Source of the DNA: Saccharopolyspora indica
GTDB taxonomy: Bacteria > Actinomycetota > Actinomycetes > Mycobacteriales > Pseudonocardiaceae
Length of the DNA stretch: 64,000 nt
Assembly (NCBI RefSeq): GCF_027853965.1
Contig: NZ_JAQGLB010000005.1
Location: forward strand, 124,001 to 188,000
Reading direction: 5' to 3'
Below are positions 1 to 8,142 of this stretch, piece after piece. Each line of letters begins with the position of its first letter. The stretch's first letter is position 1. The notes under the pieces are model-generated. The model was given only the letters and a program-made list of their open reading frames with translations. It was not told the origin of the DNA and ran no database searches. A program made the translations under genes and the position numbers.

Positions 1-121
1 GCCCAGCGGTGCGGTCGGCATCGCGGCGCTGCTCGCCGGGCGGATCACCGCGTCCCGGGTCGGTGTGGTGGTCTCCGGCGGCAACGTCGGCGTCGAGCGC
101 TTCGCGGAGCTGCTGGGCTGA
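1..121 (+). CDS. PLP-dependent threonine/serine ammonia-lyase, C-terminal end (partial)
   Basis: The window opens inside a gene read in frame from base 2 to a TGA at 119-121. The visible tail begins PSGAVGIAALLAG and contains VGVVVSGGNV. The SGA...GVVVSGGNV pattern is the PLP phosphate-binding and C-terminal signature of fold-type II enzymes such as threonine dehydratase, serine racemase and related ammonia-lyases. Only about 39 codons are present, so the exact substrate cannot be decided. Its stop codon abuts the stop of the convergent amidase gene, with no spacer. Confidence 0.7.
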   Translation, partial: PSGAVGIAALLAGRITASRVGVVVSGGNVGVERFAELLG

Positions 122-1507
122 TCACGGCCGCGGCCAGGCGAGCTGCGCCGGGCGCAACTGCTCGTAGGCCCGGGCCAGGCGGAGCACGCCGACGTCGTCG
201 AAGCGGCGGCCCGCGATCTGCAGGCCGATCGGCAGGCCGTCCGGGGTCCAGCCGCAGTTGACCGACACCGCCGGCTGCCCGGACATGTTGCAGGGCAAGG
301 TGAACGCGATGTGCTCCATGCCGCGCAGCGGGTCACCGGTCGGGTAGGCCTGCTCCGCCGGGAACGCCGGGATCGGCGCGACCGGCGAGAGCACGTAGTC
401 GAAGTCGCGGACCACCCGGTTGGCCGCCACCGAGATCGCGTCCATCTGGCTGAAGCCGTGGAACACCTGGGCCGCCGTGGCATCGCGGGCGCTCGACGCC
501 CACTGCGCGATGCCCGGCAGCACCAGCTCCCGGCGCTCGGCGGGCAGGGCCGAGATGTCCGTCCAGGACCGGAAGCGCCAGAACAGGTCCATGCCGTCGA
601 GCATCTCGCGGGACAGGAACGGGTCGATCGGCTCCACCGACGCCCCGGCCGATTCCAGCACCTGGCCCGCGGCGGCGACCGCGGCGGTGACCACCGGCTC
701 CACGGGCAGGCCCACGCGGTGGTCCAGCAGCAGAGCGATGCGCAGCCCGCGCACCTCGCCGTCCAGCCGCAGCCAGTCGATGCCTGCCGGTGGCAGCGCG
801 GTGTGGTCGCGGGCATCCGGCGCCGCCAGCACCGAGGACAGCAGCGCGGCGTCGGTGACCGTGCGGGTCATCGGGCCGACCACGCGGCCCGGGTAGGGCG
901 GGGCGACCGGGATGCGGCCGAAGCTCGGTTTGAGCCCGACCACCCCGCACCACCCGGCGGGCAACCGGATCGAGCCGCCGATGTCGGTGCCCAGGTGCAG
1001 CGGTCCGTACCCGGCAGCGGCGGCCGCACCCGCCCCGGCGCTCGAACCACCCGGTGTGCGGCCGAGGTTCCACGGGTTCCGCGCCGGCCGGTGGAAGCTG
1101 GACACGCCGGAGGACAGCATGCCGTAGTCGGGCATGGTGGTCTTGGCGAAGATCACCGCACCGCTCTCCCGCAGGCGCGCCGCGGCGGGTGCGTCCTCCC
1201 GCGCCGGGATCAGCTCGGTCGCCGCCGTGCCCTGCGGCACCGGGGTGCCCCTGGTGGCGATGTTCTCCTTCACCGTCACCGGGACGCCGTCGAGCGGGCC
1301 TGCCGGTGCTCCGCCGAGCCAGCGCCGCTGCGAGGCCGCAGCCGCGGCGCGCGCTGCTTCGGCGTCCAGCGCGTAGGTCGCGCACAGCTTCGATTCCCAG
1401 GCCTCGACGCGCGTCAGAACGGCGTCGAGCGCTTCCACCGGCGAGGTCTCCCCCGCCCGGTACGCCGCGACCAGGTCCACCGCCGAGAGATCGGCCAGTT
1501 CCGCCAT
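122..1507 (-). CDS. Amidase signature family hydrolase
   Basis: A 461-residue amidase that should hydrolyse C-N bonds of carboxylic amides in the cytoplasm. The Ser-cisSer-Lys triad is intact: Lys80 in VTVKEN, cis-Ser155 in GGSSAG and the nucleophile Ser179 in GTDIGGSIRLP. The 24-residue spacing between the two serines is the family standard. The ATG at 1505-1507 follows a GGGAGAG ribosome binding site. The gene is convergent with the ammonia-lyase and separated from pirin by a terminator, so it is probably monocistronic. The family also includes GatA, but no GatB/GatC neighbour is present; the physiological amide is unknown. Confidence 0.9.
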   Translation of the reverse strand: MAELADLSAVDLVAAYRAGETSPVEALDAVLTRVEAWESKLCATYALDAEAARAAAAASQRRWLGGAPAGPLDGVPVTVKENIATRGTPVPQGTAATELIPAREDAPAAARLRESGAVIFAKTTMPDYGMLSSGVSSFHRPARNPWNLGRTPGGSSAGAGAAAAAGYGPLHLGTDIGGSIRLPAGWCGVVGLKPSFGRIPVAPPYPGRVVGPMTRTVTDAALLSSVLAAPDARDHTALPPAGIDWLRLDGEVRGLRIALLLDHRVGLPVEPVVTAAVAAAGQVLESAGASVEPIDPFLSREMLDGMDLFWRFRSWTDISALPAERRELVLPGIAQWASSARDATAAQVFHGFSQMDAISVAANRVVRDFDYVLSPVAPIPAFPAEQAYPTGDPLRGMEHIAFTLPCNMSGQPAVSVNCGWTPDGLPIGLQIAGRRFDDVGVLRLARAYEQLRPAQLAWPRP

Positions 1508-1564
1508 CCCACTCTCCCTCGCTCACGGCCGAGTCTCGGTCACCGTTCGCGGCGGGGAAAGTTG

Positions 1565-1597
1565 GCAAGGTGTCCGCACCGGGCGCGGACACCTTGC
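1565..1597 (-). terminator. Perfect stem-loop terminator after pirin gene
   Basis: A 13-bp perfect inverted repeat (gcaaggtgtccgc and its complement) encloses a 7-nt loop. It lies between the pirin stop and the amidase start, where it can end pirin transcription. No U tract follows, as is usual in high-GC actinobacteria. Confidence 0.7.
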
Positions 1598-1615
1598 ACT
1601 TCGCCGGTTGACAGA

Positions 1616-2605
1616 TCAGCTCGGCTTGCGGGTGCGCCCGCGAGCGCGGAGCTCGGCGTTGGGCAGCGCGGGAGCGGCCAGCGCGGGCTCCGCGTAGCCG
1701 TGCACGACGCCGAAGCGGCCGTCCGGTGCGCCGGAAGCGCGGCCCCGCTCCCAGTCCTCGCGCGCTTGGGCGACCTCGTCGTGCGAGCGGCCGACGAAGT
1801 TCCACCACATGACGATCTGCTCCTCGAACGGCACACCGCCGAGCAGCAGTGCCCGGCCGGAACCGAGCTCGACCTGCGCGCGGCCCCGCCCGAGGTAGAG
1901 CATCTCGCCGACGCCGACCGGGCGTCCGTCGACGGAGAACCCGTCGGACATCGCCAGCACGGCGTGCTCGAAGTCGGTCTCCAGCGGCAACCGGAGGGCG
2001 CGGCCTGCGCTGATCGACACCTCAGCACCCATCAGCGGCGTGTAGGTGCGCGCCGGCGAAGCCGCCCCGGCGAGCTCGCCCATCAGCACGGTCACCTCGC
2101 CTTCCGGCGAGGACACCACCGGGAGGTCGCCGTGGTGCTCGAAGTGCGGTGCGACGTCGCGCTGCGCGCCGGGCAGCGCGACCCACAGCTGCGCGCCGTG
2201 CAGCACCGGGCCGTGACCGGCCGGGGATTCCTCGGAGTGGGAGATGCCGCGGCCCGCGGTCATCAGGTTCAGCTCGCCCGGCCGCACCAGCTGCTCGTTG
2301 CCCAGGCTGTCGCGGTGCAGCACCTCGCCGTCGAGCAACCAGCTGACCGTCTGCAGGCCGGTGTGCGGGTGCGGCGGGACCTGCATGCCCGGCTGCCCCG
2401 CGATGTCGGCCGGGCCGTAGAAGTCGGCGAAGCACCAAGCCCCGACCATCCGCCGGTCGCGGTTGGGCAGCGTGCGGCCGACCATCATCGCCCGCGGCCC
2501 GCCCAGCGGGACGACGCGCGGCTCCAGCAGTTCGGCCTCCGGTTCGGCGGCGGTGCTCACGCCGCCGCAGCGCAGCTCGGCCGGGTCCTGTTCCACATTG
2601 CTCAC
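1616..2605 (-). CDS. Pirin family protein (bicupin)
   Basis: A 329-residue pirin. The N-terminal cupin has the metal-binding pattern PPHPHTG...LHRDSLGN...LMTAGRGISHSE, with likely Fe ligands His79, His81, His123 and Glu125. Pirins act as quercetin-2,3-dioxygenase-like enzymes or redox-responsive regulatory proteins. The GTG at 2603-2605 was preferred over the longer reading frame because GGGGGAAG lies about 8 nt upstream and the product then starts VSNVEQ. It diverges from the acetyltransferase gene across a 74-bp promoter region. Confidence 0.88.
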   Translation of the reverse strand: MSNVEQDPAELRCGGVSTAAEPEAELLEPRVVPLGGPRAMMVGRTLPNRDRRMVGAWCFADFYGPADIAGQPGMQVPPHPHTGLQTVSWLLDGEVLHRDSLGNEQLVRPGELNLMTAGRGISHSEESPAGHGPVLHGAQLWVALPGAQRDVAPHFEHHGDLPVVSSPEGEVTVLMGELAGAASPARTYTPLMGAEVSISAGRALRLPLETDFEHAVLAMSDGFSVDGRPVGVGEMLYLGRGRAQVELGSGRALLLGGVPFEEQIVMWWNFVGRSHDEVAQAREDWERGRASGAPDGRFGVVHGYAEPALAAPALPNAELRARGRTRKPS

Positions 2606-2679
2606 CCGGTGAGCTTCCCCCACACCTCGGATGGGGCACAATCGACCCGGCCAGCAGCCGTTGCCGAGGAGGCTCGAAC

Positions 2680-3009
2680 GTGACCGACCAGCCCGAGGTC
2701 GTCGACAACCCGGACGCCGAGCGGTTCGAGATCCGCGCCGACGGCGAGCTCGCCGGGTTCGCCGAGTACAAGCTGCGACCCAGCTCGATCGCGTTCGTGC
2801 ACACCGAGATCGACGCGGCCTTCGGCGGCCGCGGAATGGGCGGCACGCTGGTGCGCGCCGCTCTGGATTCGGCTCGCGAGCGCGGTCTCGCGGTGCTGCC
2901 CTACTGCCCGTTCGTGCGCCGCTGGATCAGCACCCACGCCGACTACCTCGACCTCGTTCCCGCCGACAAGCGCGCCAAGTTCGAGCTCGAGGAGTCCACT
3001 GCGGACTGA
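2680..3009 (+). CDS. GNAT-like small N-acetyltransferase (YjdJ/CG-type)
   Basis: A 109-residue single-domain protein of the short GCN5-related acetyltransferase type. It has the acetyl-CoA pyrophosphate loop FGGRGMGGTLV and a later CPFVRRWI strand with Cys, which match the compact YjdJ-like family. The GTG start is preceded by a GAGGAGG site at about 7 nt. The substrate is unknown. The gene is divergent from pirin, and its stop directly abuts the stop of the convergent VIT gene. Confidence 0.8.
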   Translation: MTDQPEVVDNPDAERFEIRADGELAGFAEYKLRPSSIAFVHTEIDAAFGGRGMGGTLVRAALDSARERGLAVLPYCPFVRRWISTHADYLDLVPADKRAKFELEESTAD

Positions 3010-4092
3010 TCAGCCGACGGTCGCGCCGAAGGCAAGGCCGAGCACGTAGGTCGCCGCCGCCGCTCCCGCGCCGATGCCCAGCTGCCGCAGCGCGCGGGGC
3101 AGCGGCGCGGCGCCGGACAGCACGCCGACGGTCGCGCCGGTGAGCATCAGCGCGAGCCCGACCAGCACCACCGCCACCAGCACCGCCCACCCGCCGGACA
3201 TGCCGAAGAGGAACGGCAGCACCGGCACCAGGGCGCCGGAGGCGAAGAAGGCGAAGCTGGAGATGGCTGCCTTCACCCCGGTGCCGACGATCTCGTGGTC
3301 GTCCGCGGGCGCCTCCGGGGCGGGCACCGGCGGTTTCGGGTCGCGCAGCAGCGCGTCGGCCCGGCGCTGCGCCTCCTCGGCGGACATGCCCCTGGCGCGG
3401 TAGACCAGCGCCAGCTCGTTGGCGTCGACGTCGAGGTAGGGCACCACGGCGCGGGCTTCCGGGTTCGGCGAGGCCGCGGCCAGCAGCTCCCGCTGGGAGC
3501 GCACCGAGATGTACTCGCCCGCGCCCATCGACAGCGCACCCGCGAGCAGCCCGGCCAGGCCCGTCAGCAGCACCGTCCCGGTCGGCACGTTCCCGCCGAT
3601 CACCCCGAGCACCAGGGCCAGGTTGCTGACCAGGCCGTCGTTCGCGCCGAACACCGCCGCGCGGAAGGTTCCCGACACGCGGGCCCGGCCGCGGGCGGCG
3701 AGCGCGCGCACGACCTCCTCGTGGATCCGCTCGTCGGCGGCCATCGCCGCTGAAGCGTCGCGGTCCGAGCCGTACGGCGAGCGGCTCTCCGCGCGCTGGG
3801 CCAGGGCGAGCACGAAGACCGAACCGAAGCGGCGGGCCAGGAACACCAGCAGCCGCATCCGGAACTGGCCGCGGCGCTGGGGCCCGGCCTCGTCGCCGAG
3901 CAGCTCCTCCCAGTGCGCGGCGTGGCGCTCTTCGGCTTCGGCCAGCCCGAGCAGGATTTCGCGCTCTTCGCCGGTGCGGCGGGCGGCGAGCTCGCGGTAG
4001 ACCGCGGCCTCCTCGCGCTCGTCGGCGAGCAGTCGCCGCCAGCGCCGCACCGACCTCGCATCCGCCTTCGGCGATCTTCCGCTCTCACGCAC
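3010..4092 (-). CDS. VIT1/CCC1-type transporter with N-terminal ferritin-like domain
   Basis: A 360-residue membrane protein. Residues 1-140 are soluble and helical with E..E/H patterns (EEREILLGLAEAEERHAAHW) typical of an erythrin/ferritin-like metal-binding domain. The rest is a VIT1/CCC1 transporter domain starting at FRAAVFGANDGLVSNLALV, with about five membrane segments. Family members move Fe(II) or Mn(II) out of the cytoplasm or into compartments. The GTG at 4090-4092 has a GCGAGG site 8 nt upstream; the open frame continues upstream through antisense of the hydratase gene, which is not coding. The domain fusion is known in the family. Confidence 0.85.
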   Translation of the reverse strand: MRESGRSPKADARSVRRWRRLLADEREEAAVYRELAARRTGEEREILLGLAEAEERHAAHWEELLGDEAGPQRRGQFRMRLLVFLARRFGSVFVLALAQRAESRSPYGSDRDASAAMAADERIHEEVVRALAARGRARVSGTFRAAVFGANDGLVSNLALVLGVIGGNVPTGTVLLTGLAGLLAGALSMGAGEYISVRSQRELLAAASPNPEARAVVPYLDVDANELALVYRARGMSAEEAQRRADALLRDPKPPVPAPEAPADDHEIVGTGVKAAISSFAFFASGALVPVLPFLFGMSGGWAVLVAVVLVGLALMLTGATVGVLSGAAPLPRALRQLGIGAGAAAATYVLGLAFGATVG

Positions 4093-4145
4093 GCGCCAAG
4101 CCTCGCAGCCGATCTCCGCGGCCACCAGTCGACGCGCGATCCAGG

Positions 4146-4916
4146 TCAGCCGCCGAAGTCGGGCTTGCGCTTCTCCAGGAAGGCCTGCATCTGCTCGCGC
4201 GCGTCCGGTGACTGCGACGTCGCCGCCATCACCTCGGTGGCGATCGCGTACGCGTCGGCCTCGGGCCGGTCCAGCTGGGCGTAGATGGTCTGCTTGCCCA
4301 CCGCCTTCGCGTGCCTGCTGCCCCGCGTGGCGCGCGCCAGCAGCTCGTCCACCGCGGCGTCCAGCTCGTCGTCGGGAACCACGCGGTTGACCAGGCCCCA
4401 GCGCTCGGCCGTCGCGGCGTCGATCGGGTCGCCGGTGAGCGCCAGCTCCATCAGCCGCTTGCGCCCGATCGACCGCGCCACCGGCACCGCCGGGGTGTGG
4501 CAGAACCAGCCGCCCTTGCCGCCGGGCAGCGCGAAGCCCGCGGACTCGGCGGCCACCGCCAGGTCGCAGGAGGCGACCAGCTGGCAGCCTGCCGCCATCG
4601 CCAGCGCGTGCACCCGCGCGATCACCACCTGCGGGACGGCGTGGATGGTGCGCATCAGCGATTCGCACCGCCGCAGCATCTCGCGCATCCCGGCCAGGTC
4701 CCGCCCGGCCATGTCGCCGAAGTCGTGGCCGGAGCTGAACACCGGCCCGGACCCGGCCAGCACGATCCCGGTCGCCTTCGTCGCGGCGGCCGCCTCGAAG
4801 GCCTCCTCCAACTCCGCGAGGTGGTCGACCGACAGCGAGTTGCGCCGCTCCGGCCGGTTCATGGTGATGCGGACGGCCGCACCGTCCTCCTCCAACAACA
4901 CGTGCTGGTACTCCAT
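4146..4916 (-). CDS. Enoyl-CoA hydratase/isomerase family protein
   Basis: A 256-residue crotonase-fold protein, expected to hydrate or isomerise acyl-CoA esters. Oxyanion-hole segments are visible (SSGHDFGDMAG and ALAMAAGCQLVASCDL), and the ...ALPGGKGGWFCHTP segment resembles the ECHDC3-like branch rather than classical FadB-type hydratases. The ATG at 4914-4916 with an AGGAG site 6 nt upstream is chosen over an earlier in-frame ATG without a site. It lies 53 bp upstream of the VIT gene on the same strand. Confidence 0.85.
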   Translation of the reverse strand: MEYQHVLLEEDGAAVRITMNRPERRNSLSVDHLAELEEAFEAAAATKATGIVLAGSGPVFSSGHDFGDMAGRDLAGMREMLRRCESLMRTIHAVPQVVIARVHALAMAAGCQLVASCDLAVAAESAGFALPGGKGGWFCHTPAVPVARSIGRKRLMELALTGDPIDAATAERWGLVNRVVPDDELDAAVDELLARATRGSRHAKAVGKQTIYAQLDRPEADAYAIATEVMAATSQSPDAREQMQAFLEKRKPDFGG

Positions 4917-5116
4917 CAACGCTCCTTCGACCGGGAAAGGCTTCCAGGAACATTCTCTGCGGCGGTGCAAGTAGCAGCCCCTGAGGACTCGTACGCGACT
5001 TCTCTCGTGTCAACCGGAGTCCTGCTCAACCGCACCTCAGGGGACCGTGATGCAACCCAGCCACAAGAAACCGCACAACGCGAGATCGACTCCGGACGCG
5101 ACCACCACTGAAAATC

Positions 5117-5148
5117 GCGGAGAGGCGGGACTGCGGAGAGGCGGGACT
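5117..5148. repeat. Two tandem 16-bp direct repeats
   Basis: Two exact head-to-tail copies of gcggagaggcgggact lie immediately 3' of the DUF1177 gene stop. No function is apparent. The rest of the 233-bp gap to the hydratase gene (4917-5149) should hold the hydratase promoter; no convincing boxes were found there. Confidence 0.8.
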
Positions 5149-5149
5149 G

Positions 5150-6100
5150 TCACTGCTCGGCGGGCAGCGCTCCCATCGTCTGCAGGTGGGCCATCGAGCC
5201 GTAGCGGGCGACGAGGTGGTCGAACTCGGCCTGGTCGTGGAAGACCAGCTGCCCGGCGCCGAACTCCTTGGCCACCTCGACCGCGTAGCGGGCCGCGGCG
5301 GCGATGTCGGTCTCGTGGCTGGCGCCCGTGGCGCAGCCGGGCACCGCGGTGGCGGCCACGATCGCCAGGCCGACCACCGGCGCGCCGGTCGCGGTGGCGG
5401 GCTGCAGGATCGAGTTGATGTGGTGGACGCCGTTGCCGTAGGGCGTGATGTCCTGAGTGGTCACCGGGTAGGTCACCAGCGGTTCGCCGGTGACCGTCTC
5501 CAGCAGGGTGCCCAGCCGGTCGGCGACGCGCAGCACCCAGCCCTGCTTGACCGTCGGCGACAGCGCCAGGCCGCGGTGGTTGATGATCCGGTTGCCCTTG
5601 GTGGTGTCGATGGACAGCACGGCGTCCATCGACGCGTCGACCTCGTGGGCGTTCATGGTGGCGATGCCCACCGGTGAGTCCATGAACGGCACCGGGTCGT
5701 GCGGGCGGGTGGGGGCGTCCGGGCACACGTGGGTGCTGATCACGACGTCGCCGGGCAGCCGGTCGCCGCGGGCGCGCATGGTCAGCAGCTTCGCCGCGGC
5801 CGAGATCGCCGCCGCGGCGCCGTCGCCGTCGGAGACGAAACCGGTCACCTCGGGCCGGGCGCCGATGCCGCCGAGCCTGCCCACCACGCCCAGCGTCGGA
5901 GCGTCGCCGCCCGCCGCCCGGCCGCGGGTGCCGGGCACGCGGACCTGGACGAAGTCGGTGCTGCCGCGCTCGCCGGGCACCGTGGTGCTGCTGACCAGCC
6001 CGGGTTCCCCCGCCGCGCGGTCCAGGTAGCCGACGACGTCGGCACCGGTCACCTCCGGCGAGTCGAGCAGGTCCACCACGTCCAGGACGTACTTGAGCAT
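5150..6100 (-). CDS. DUF1177 family protein
   Basis: A 316-residue protein of the DUF1177 family, whose molecular function is not established. Conserved-looking stretches include GVVGRLGGIGARPEVTGFVSD, STHVCPDAPTRPHDPVPFMD and DITPYGNGVHHINSILQPAT. Its His and Asp residues suggest a hydrolase, but no named motif is recognised. The ATG at 6098-6100 has a strong GGAGGAAA site. It diverges from an IclR regulator that probably controls it. Confidence 0.85.
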   Translation of the reverse strand: MLKYVLDVVDLLDSPEVTGADVVGYLDRAAGEPGLVSSTTVPGERGSTDFVQVRVPGTRGRAAGGDAPTLGVVGRLGGIGARPEVTGFVSDGDGAAAAISAAAKLLTMRARGDRLPGDVVISTHVCPDAPTRPHDPVPFMDSPVGIATMNAHEVDASMDAVLSIDTTKGNRIINHRGLALSPTVKQGWVLRVADRLGTLLETVTGEPLVTYPVTTQDITPYGNGVHHINSILQPATATGAPVVGLAIVAATAVPGCATGASHETDIAAAARYAVEVAKEFGAGQLVFHDQAEFDHLVARYGSMAHLQTMGALPAEQ

Positions 6101-6219
6101 CCGCGGTTTCCTCCGGAGCCGGGGCCGAGCGGTGCGGCCGGATTCGCTGGTGACCGCCGGGAACGGGCGGCCCCTCGACGACCACCGTGCGCGGCGGCCG
6201 GACCGCTGGGCAAGGAAAT

Positions 6220-6239
6220 CCCGTTATTCGCACAATGGG
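6220..6239. promoter_or_regulatory. Candidate IclR operator in divergent promoter region
   Basis: The sequence CCCGTTATTCGCACAATGGG is an imperfect palindrome lying 4 nt before the IclR start codon, within the 142-bp divergent region shared with the DUF1177 gene. IclR proteins usually bind such sites to control themselves and the divergent gene. Related CCCGTTGTGC words occur at 17513 and 31224. Confidence 0.45.
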
Positions 6240-6242
6240 GCC

Positions 6243-7085
6243 ATGCCGGACTTCGGAACCGACCGCCGCACGCCGCCCGGGCTGCCGCAGACCGCCGACC
6301 GGGCGCTGCAGGTCCTGCTGGCCTTCGACCGCGCGCACCCGGAGCGAGGTGTGACCGAGATCGCCGCCGAGTTCGGGCTGCACACCTCGGTCGCGCAGCG
6401 GCTGCTGGCCACGCTGGCCCACCGCGGGTTCCTGGTGCGCAACGACGCCAACCGCCGCTACCGGATCGGGCCCGCCGCGCTGCACCTGGGCCGGCTGTGG
6501 GATCACGCGGGGGCGCTGGACCTGCTGGTGCGGCCGCTGCTGGCGGAGCTCGCCGCCGACACCGGGCACAGCGTGCTGCTGGCGCTGCCCGACAGCGCGC
6601 ACATGCGCTGCGTGGTGGTCGCCGAGGGCGCCGACGGGAGGTTGCGCGACTACCCGCTGACCAACGAGCTCTACCCCGCCCACGCCGGGGCCACGAGCAA
6701 GGCCTTCTACGCCTTCCTGCCGCCGGAGGCGCGGTCCCGGATCTTCACCGACCGGCCGCTGGCCCGGTTCACCGACCGGACGGTGACCGACTTGGCGGTG
6801 CTGGAGCGGCAGTTCGCCGAGGTCCGGGAATCCGGCTGGGCGTTCACCGTCGGCGAGTACGACCTCGGGGTGGCGACGCTGGCCGCGCCCGTGTTCCTGC
6901 GCGACGAGCTCTACGGGAGCGTCAGCGTGGGCTGGCACACCGGCCAGCACGAGCACGATCCGGCCGACTGGGTGGAGCCGCTGCGGGAGCTCAGCACCCG
7001 GATCGGGTGGCGGCTGACCCGGCCGCTGCGGGCACGACGCGCCGTGGCGGGCTCTGGTGCGGCCGCGCCGAGCTCCGCCCGGTAG
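6243..7085 (+). CDS. IclR family transcriptional regulator
   Basis: A 280-residue regulator. Residues 20-75 form the N-terminal winged helix (GVTEIAAEFGLHTSVAQRLLATLAHRGFL). An IclR effector-binding domain follows, with AHAGATSKAFYAFLP, FTVGEYDLGVATLAAPVF and the closing VSVGWHTG segment. The ATG at 6243 is the first in frame before the HTH; no clear Shine-Dalgarno site precedes it. It is divergent from the DUF1177 gene, its likely target. The ligand is unknown. Confidence 0.88.
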   Translation: MPDFGTDRRTPPGLPQTADRALQVLLAFDRAHPERGVTEIAAEFGLHTSVAQRLLATLAHRGFLVRNDANRRYRIGPAALHLGRLWDHAGALDLLVRPLLAELAADTGHSVLLALPDSAHMRCVVVAEGADGRLRDYPLTNELYPAHAGATSKAFYAFLPPEARSRIFTDRPLARFTDRTVTDLAVLERQFAEVRESGWAFTVGEYDLGVATLAAPVFLRDELYGSVSVGWHTGQHEHDPADWVEPLRELSTRIGWRLTRPLRARRAVAGSGAAAPSSAR

Positions 7086-7135
7086 GGTTTTCGCGTCGCT
7101 GCGCGGGTGGTCCGACGACGGGGAGGCTGATGGCG

Positions 7136-7321
7136 ATGAACCGCAAGCCGGTGATCGCGGTCGTGGTGCTGGTGGTCGTCGTCTGCGGGTTCCTGCTGGT
7201 CCGCGATCCGGTGGGTGCGGCCACCACCGTGCAGGCCGCGTGGGACCTGGTGATCACCGCGGTCAGCACCGTGTTCACCTCGCTGACGACCTTCTTCCAG
7301 CACCTGTTCCACAGCAGCTGA
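7136..7321 (+). CDS. Small single-pass membrane protein
   Basis: A 61-residue peptide beginning MNRKPV, with one very hydrophobic helix (IAVVVLVVVVCGFLLV) followed by a polar amphipathic tail rich in T, V and F. Small proteins of this shape, with a short basic N-terminus, one helix and a V/T/F-rich tail, are common in actinobacteria and have no assigned role. GGGAGG at 7121-7126 lies 9 nt before this ATG and only 3 nt before an earlier in-frame ATG at 7130, so the second is preferred. Confidence 0.65.
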   Translation: MNRKPVIAVVVLVVVVCGFLLVRDPVGAATTVQAAWDLVITAVSTVFTSLTTFFQHLFHSS

Positions 7322-7887
7322 CGAATCGGAAATTCCTTCACCGGCACTGCGGCGCGTCATCAATCAACGGCGCATTCCCGGTCCGATCTCCGCGCGCGAA
7401 AACGCACGGCGCGCGTGAAAGATCAGCGTTTCCTCTTACCCAATTCGCACTCCTGGAAAACAGGTCGCGGAAGAATCCAGGGACCAAATACCCGTTTTCC
7501 CGGCAGTCCGCCCCAGTCCGCCGCGAGCAGGCGAAAAAACCCGTCGGAGCATTGCCGGAGTCAGCTTGTCCTGCACCAGTCGACGTCTTAGTGTGGGAGG
7601 CGGTCACGTCGAGGAAAGCGAAAGACCCGGCGTCGCAGGACGACGGGGAACTGGGGAAGTCCGGTTCGCCCCGCGAAGTGACCCGACGCGAGGGGCAAAT
7701 TCCGGAAACGGGCCGCGAGCCCGAAGCTCCCACCGAGCGGCAGTTCGATCCTGGGGCCCTGATCGATTCCGCCCGGAATGTGGTTCGCGGTACCAGCTGA
7801 ATTCACCTCGCATCGCGTGCAAGCGCACGCCGGATTGCACGACGGTCCGGCACGCGACGTGCATCGACTGGGAAAAGAGTGATCGGA
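7322..7887. other. 566-bp AT-richer stretch before the Gly/Trp peptide gene
   Basis: No reading frame here has the high third-position GC of neighbouring genes. A short frame from GTG 7678 to TGA 7800 (40 codons) is open but has no ribosome binding site and only moderate GC3, so it is not called. The region probably carries the promoter and 5' leader of the peptide gene. The base composition is lower in GC than the flanking sequence. Confidence 0.6.
7566..7594 (+). promoter_or_regulatory. Candidate sigma-70 promoter
   Basis: TTGTCC at 7566-7571 and TAGTGT at 7589-7594 are separated by 17 bp, matching the actinobacterial TTGnnn-N17-TAnnnT pattern. Transcription would start near 7601 and give a leader of about 290 nt before the Gly/Trp peptide gene. 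Confidence 0.45.
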
Positions 7888-8061
7888 ATGCAGATCAAGG
7901 ACACGTTCAAGTTCGACGGATTCCGCGGCAACCGCCACGGCTGGGGCTGGGGCTCCGGTTGGGGCTGGGGATCCGGCTGGGGCTGGGGCGGCTGGGGCTC
8001 CGGCTGGGGCTGGGGCGGCTCCGGCTGGGGCTGGGGCGGCTGGGGCGGCTGGGGCTGCTGA
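7888..8061 (+). CDS. Gly/Trp-repeat small peptide (57 aa), unknown function
   Basis: The product starts MQIKDTFKFDGFRGNRH and continues as about 40 residues made almost only of Gly and Trp with a few Ser, in units such as GWGWGSGWGWGS and GWGGWGS. It ends GWGC, its only Cys. Thirteen of the last 40 residues are Trp. The ATG at 7888 has a GGAAAAGAG site 8 nt upstream; a GTG at 7879 overlaps that site and is rejected. A perfect terminator follows and then an ABC exporter gene. No modifying enzyme is adjacent. It could be a ribosomally made natural-product precursor, a secreted self-assembling peptide or a surface protein. Confidence 0.6.
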   Translation: MQIKDTFKFDGFRGNRHGWGWGSGWGWGSGWGWGGWGSGWGWGGSGWGWGGWGGWGC

Positions 8062-8095
8062 CCGCGCTCTGACCGACGTTCCATCCATCCGATTC

Positions 8096-8130
8096 GCGTG
8101 GCTCCCGCTCCCCCGGAGCGGGAGCCACGC
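8096..8130 (+). terminator. Perfect 16-bp stem terminator
   Basis: The stem gcgtggctcccgctcc pairs perfectly with its complement across a CCC loop. It lies 34 bp after the Gly/Trp peptide stop and only 12 bp before the ABC exporter GTG, so it may separate or attenuate the two genes. Confidence 0.85.
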
Positions 8131-8142
8131 CTCTGCCTGGGG

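Noticed and set aside
7591..7800. Short frame ending QFDPGALIDSARNVVRGTS upstream of the Gly/Trp peptide gene
   Set aside because: The first GTG lies inside the predicted -10 box, inner GTG starts lack binding sites, and third-position GC is only moderate. Kept as a possibility, not called.
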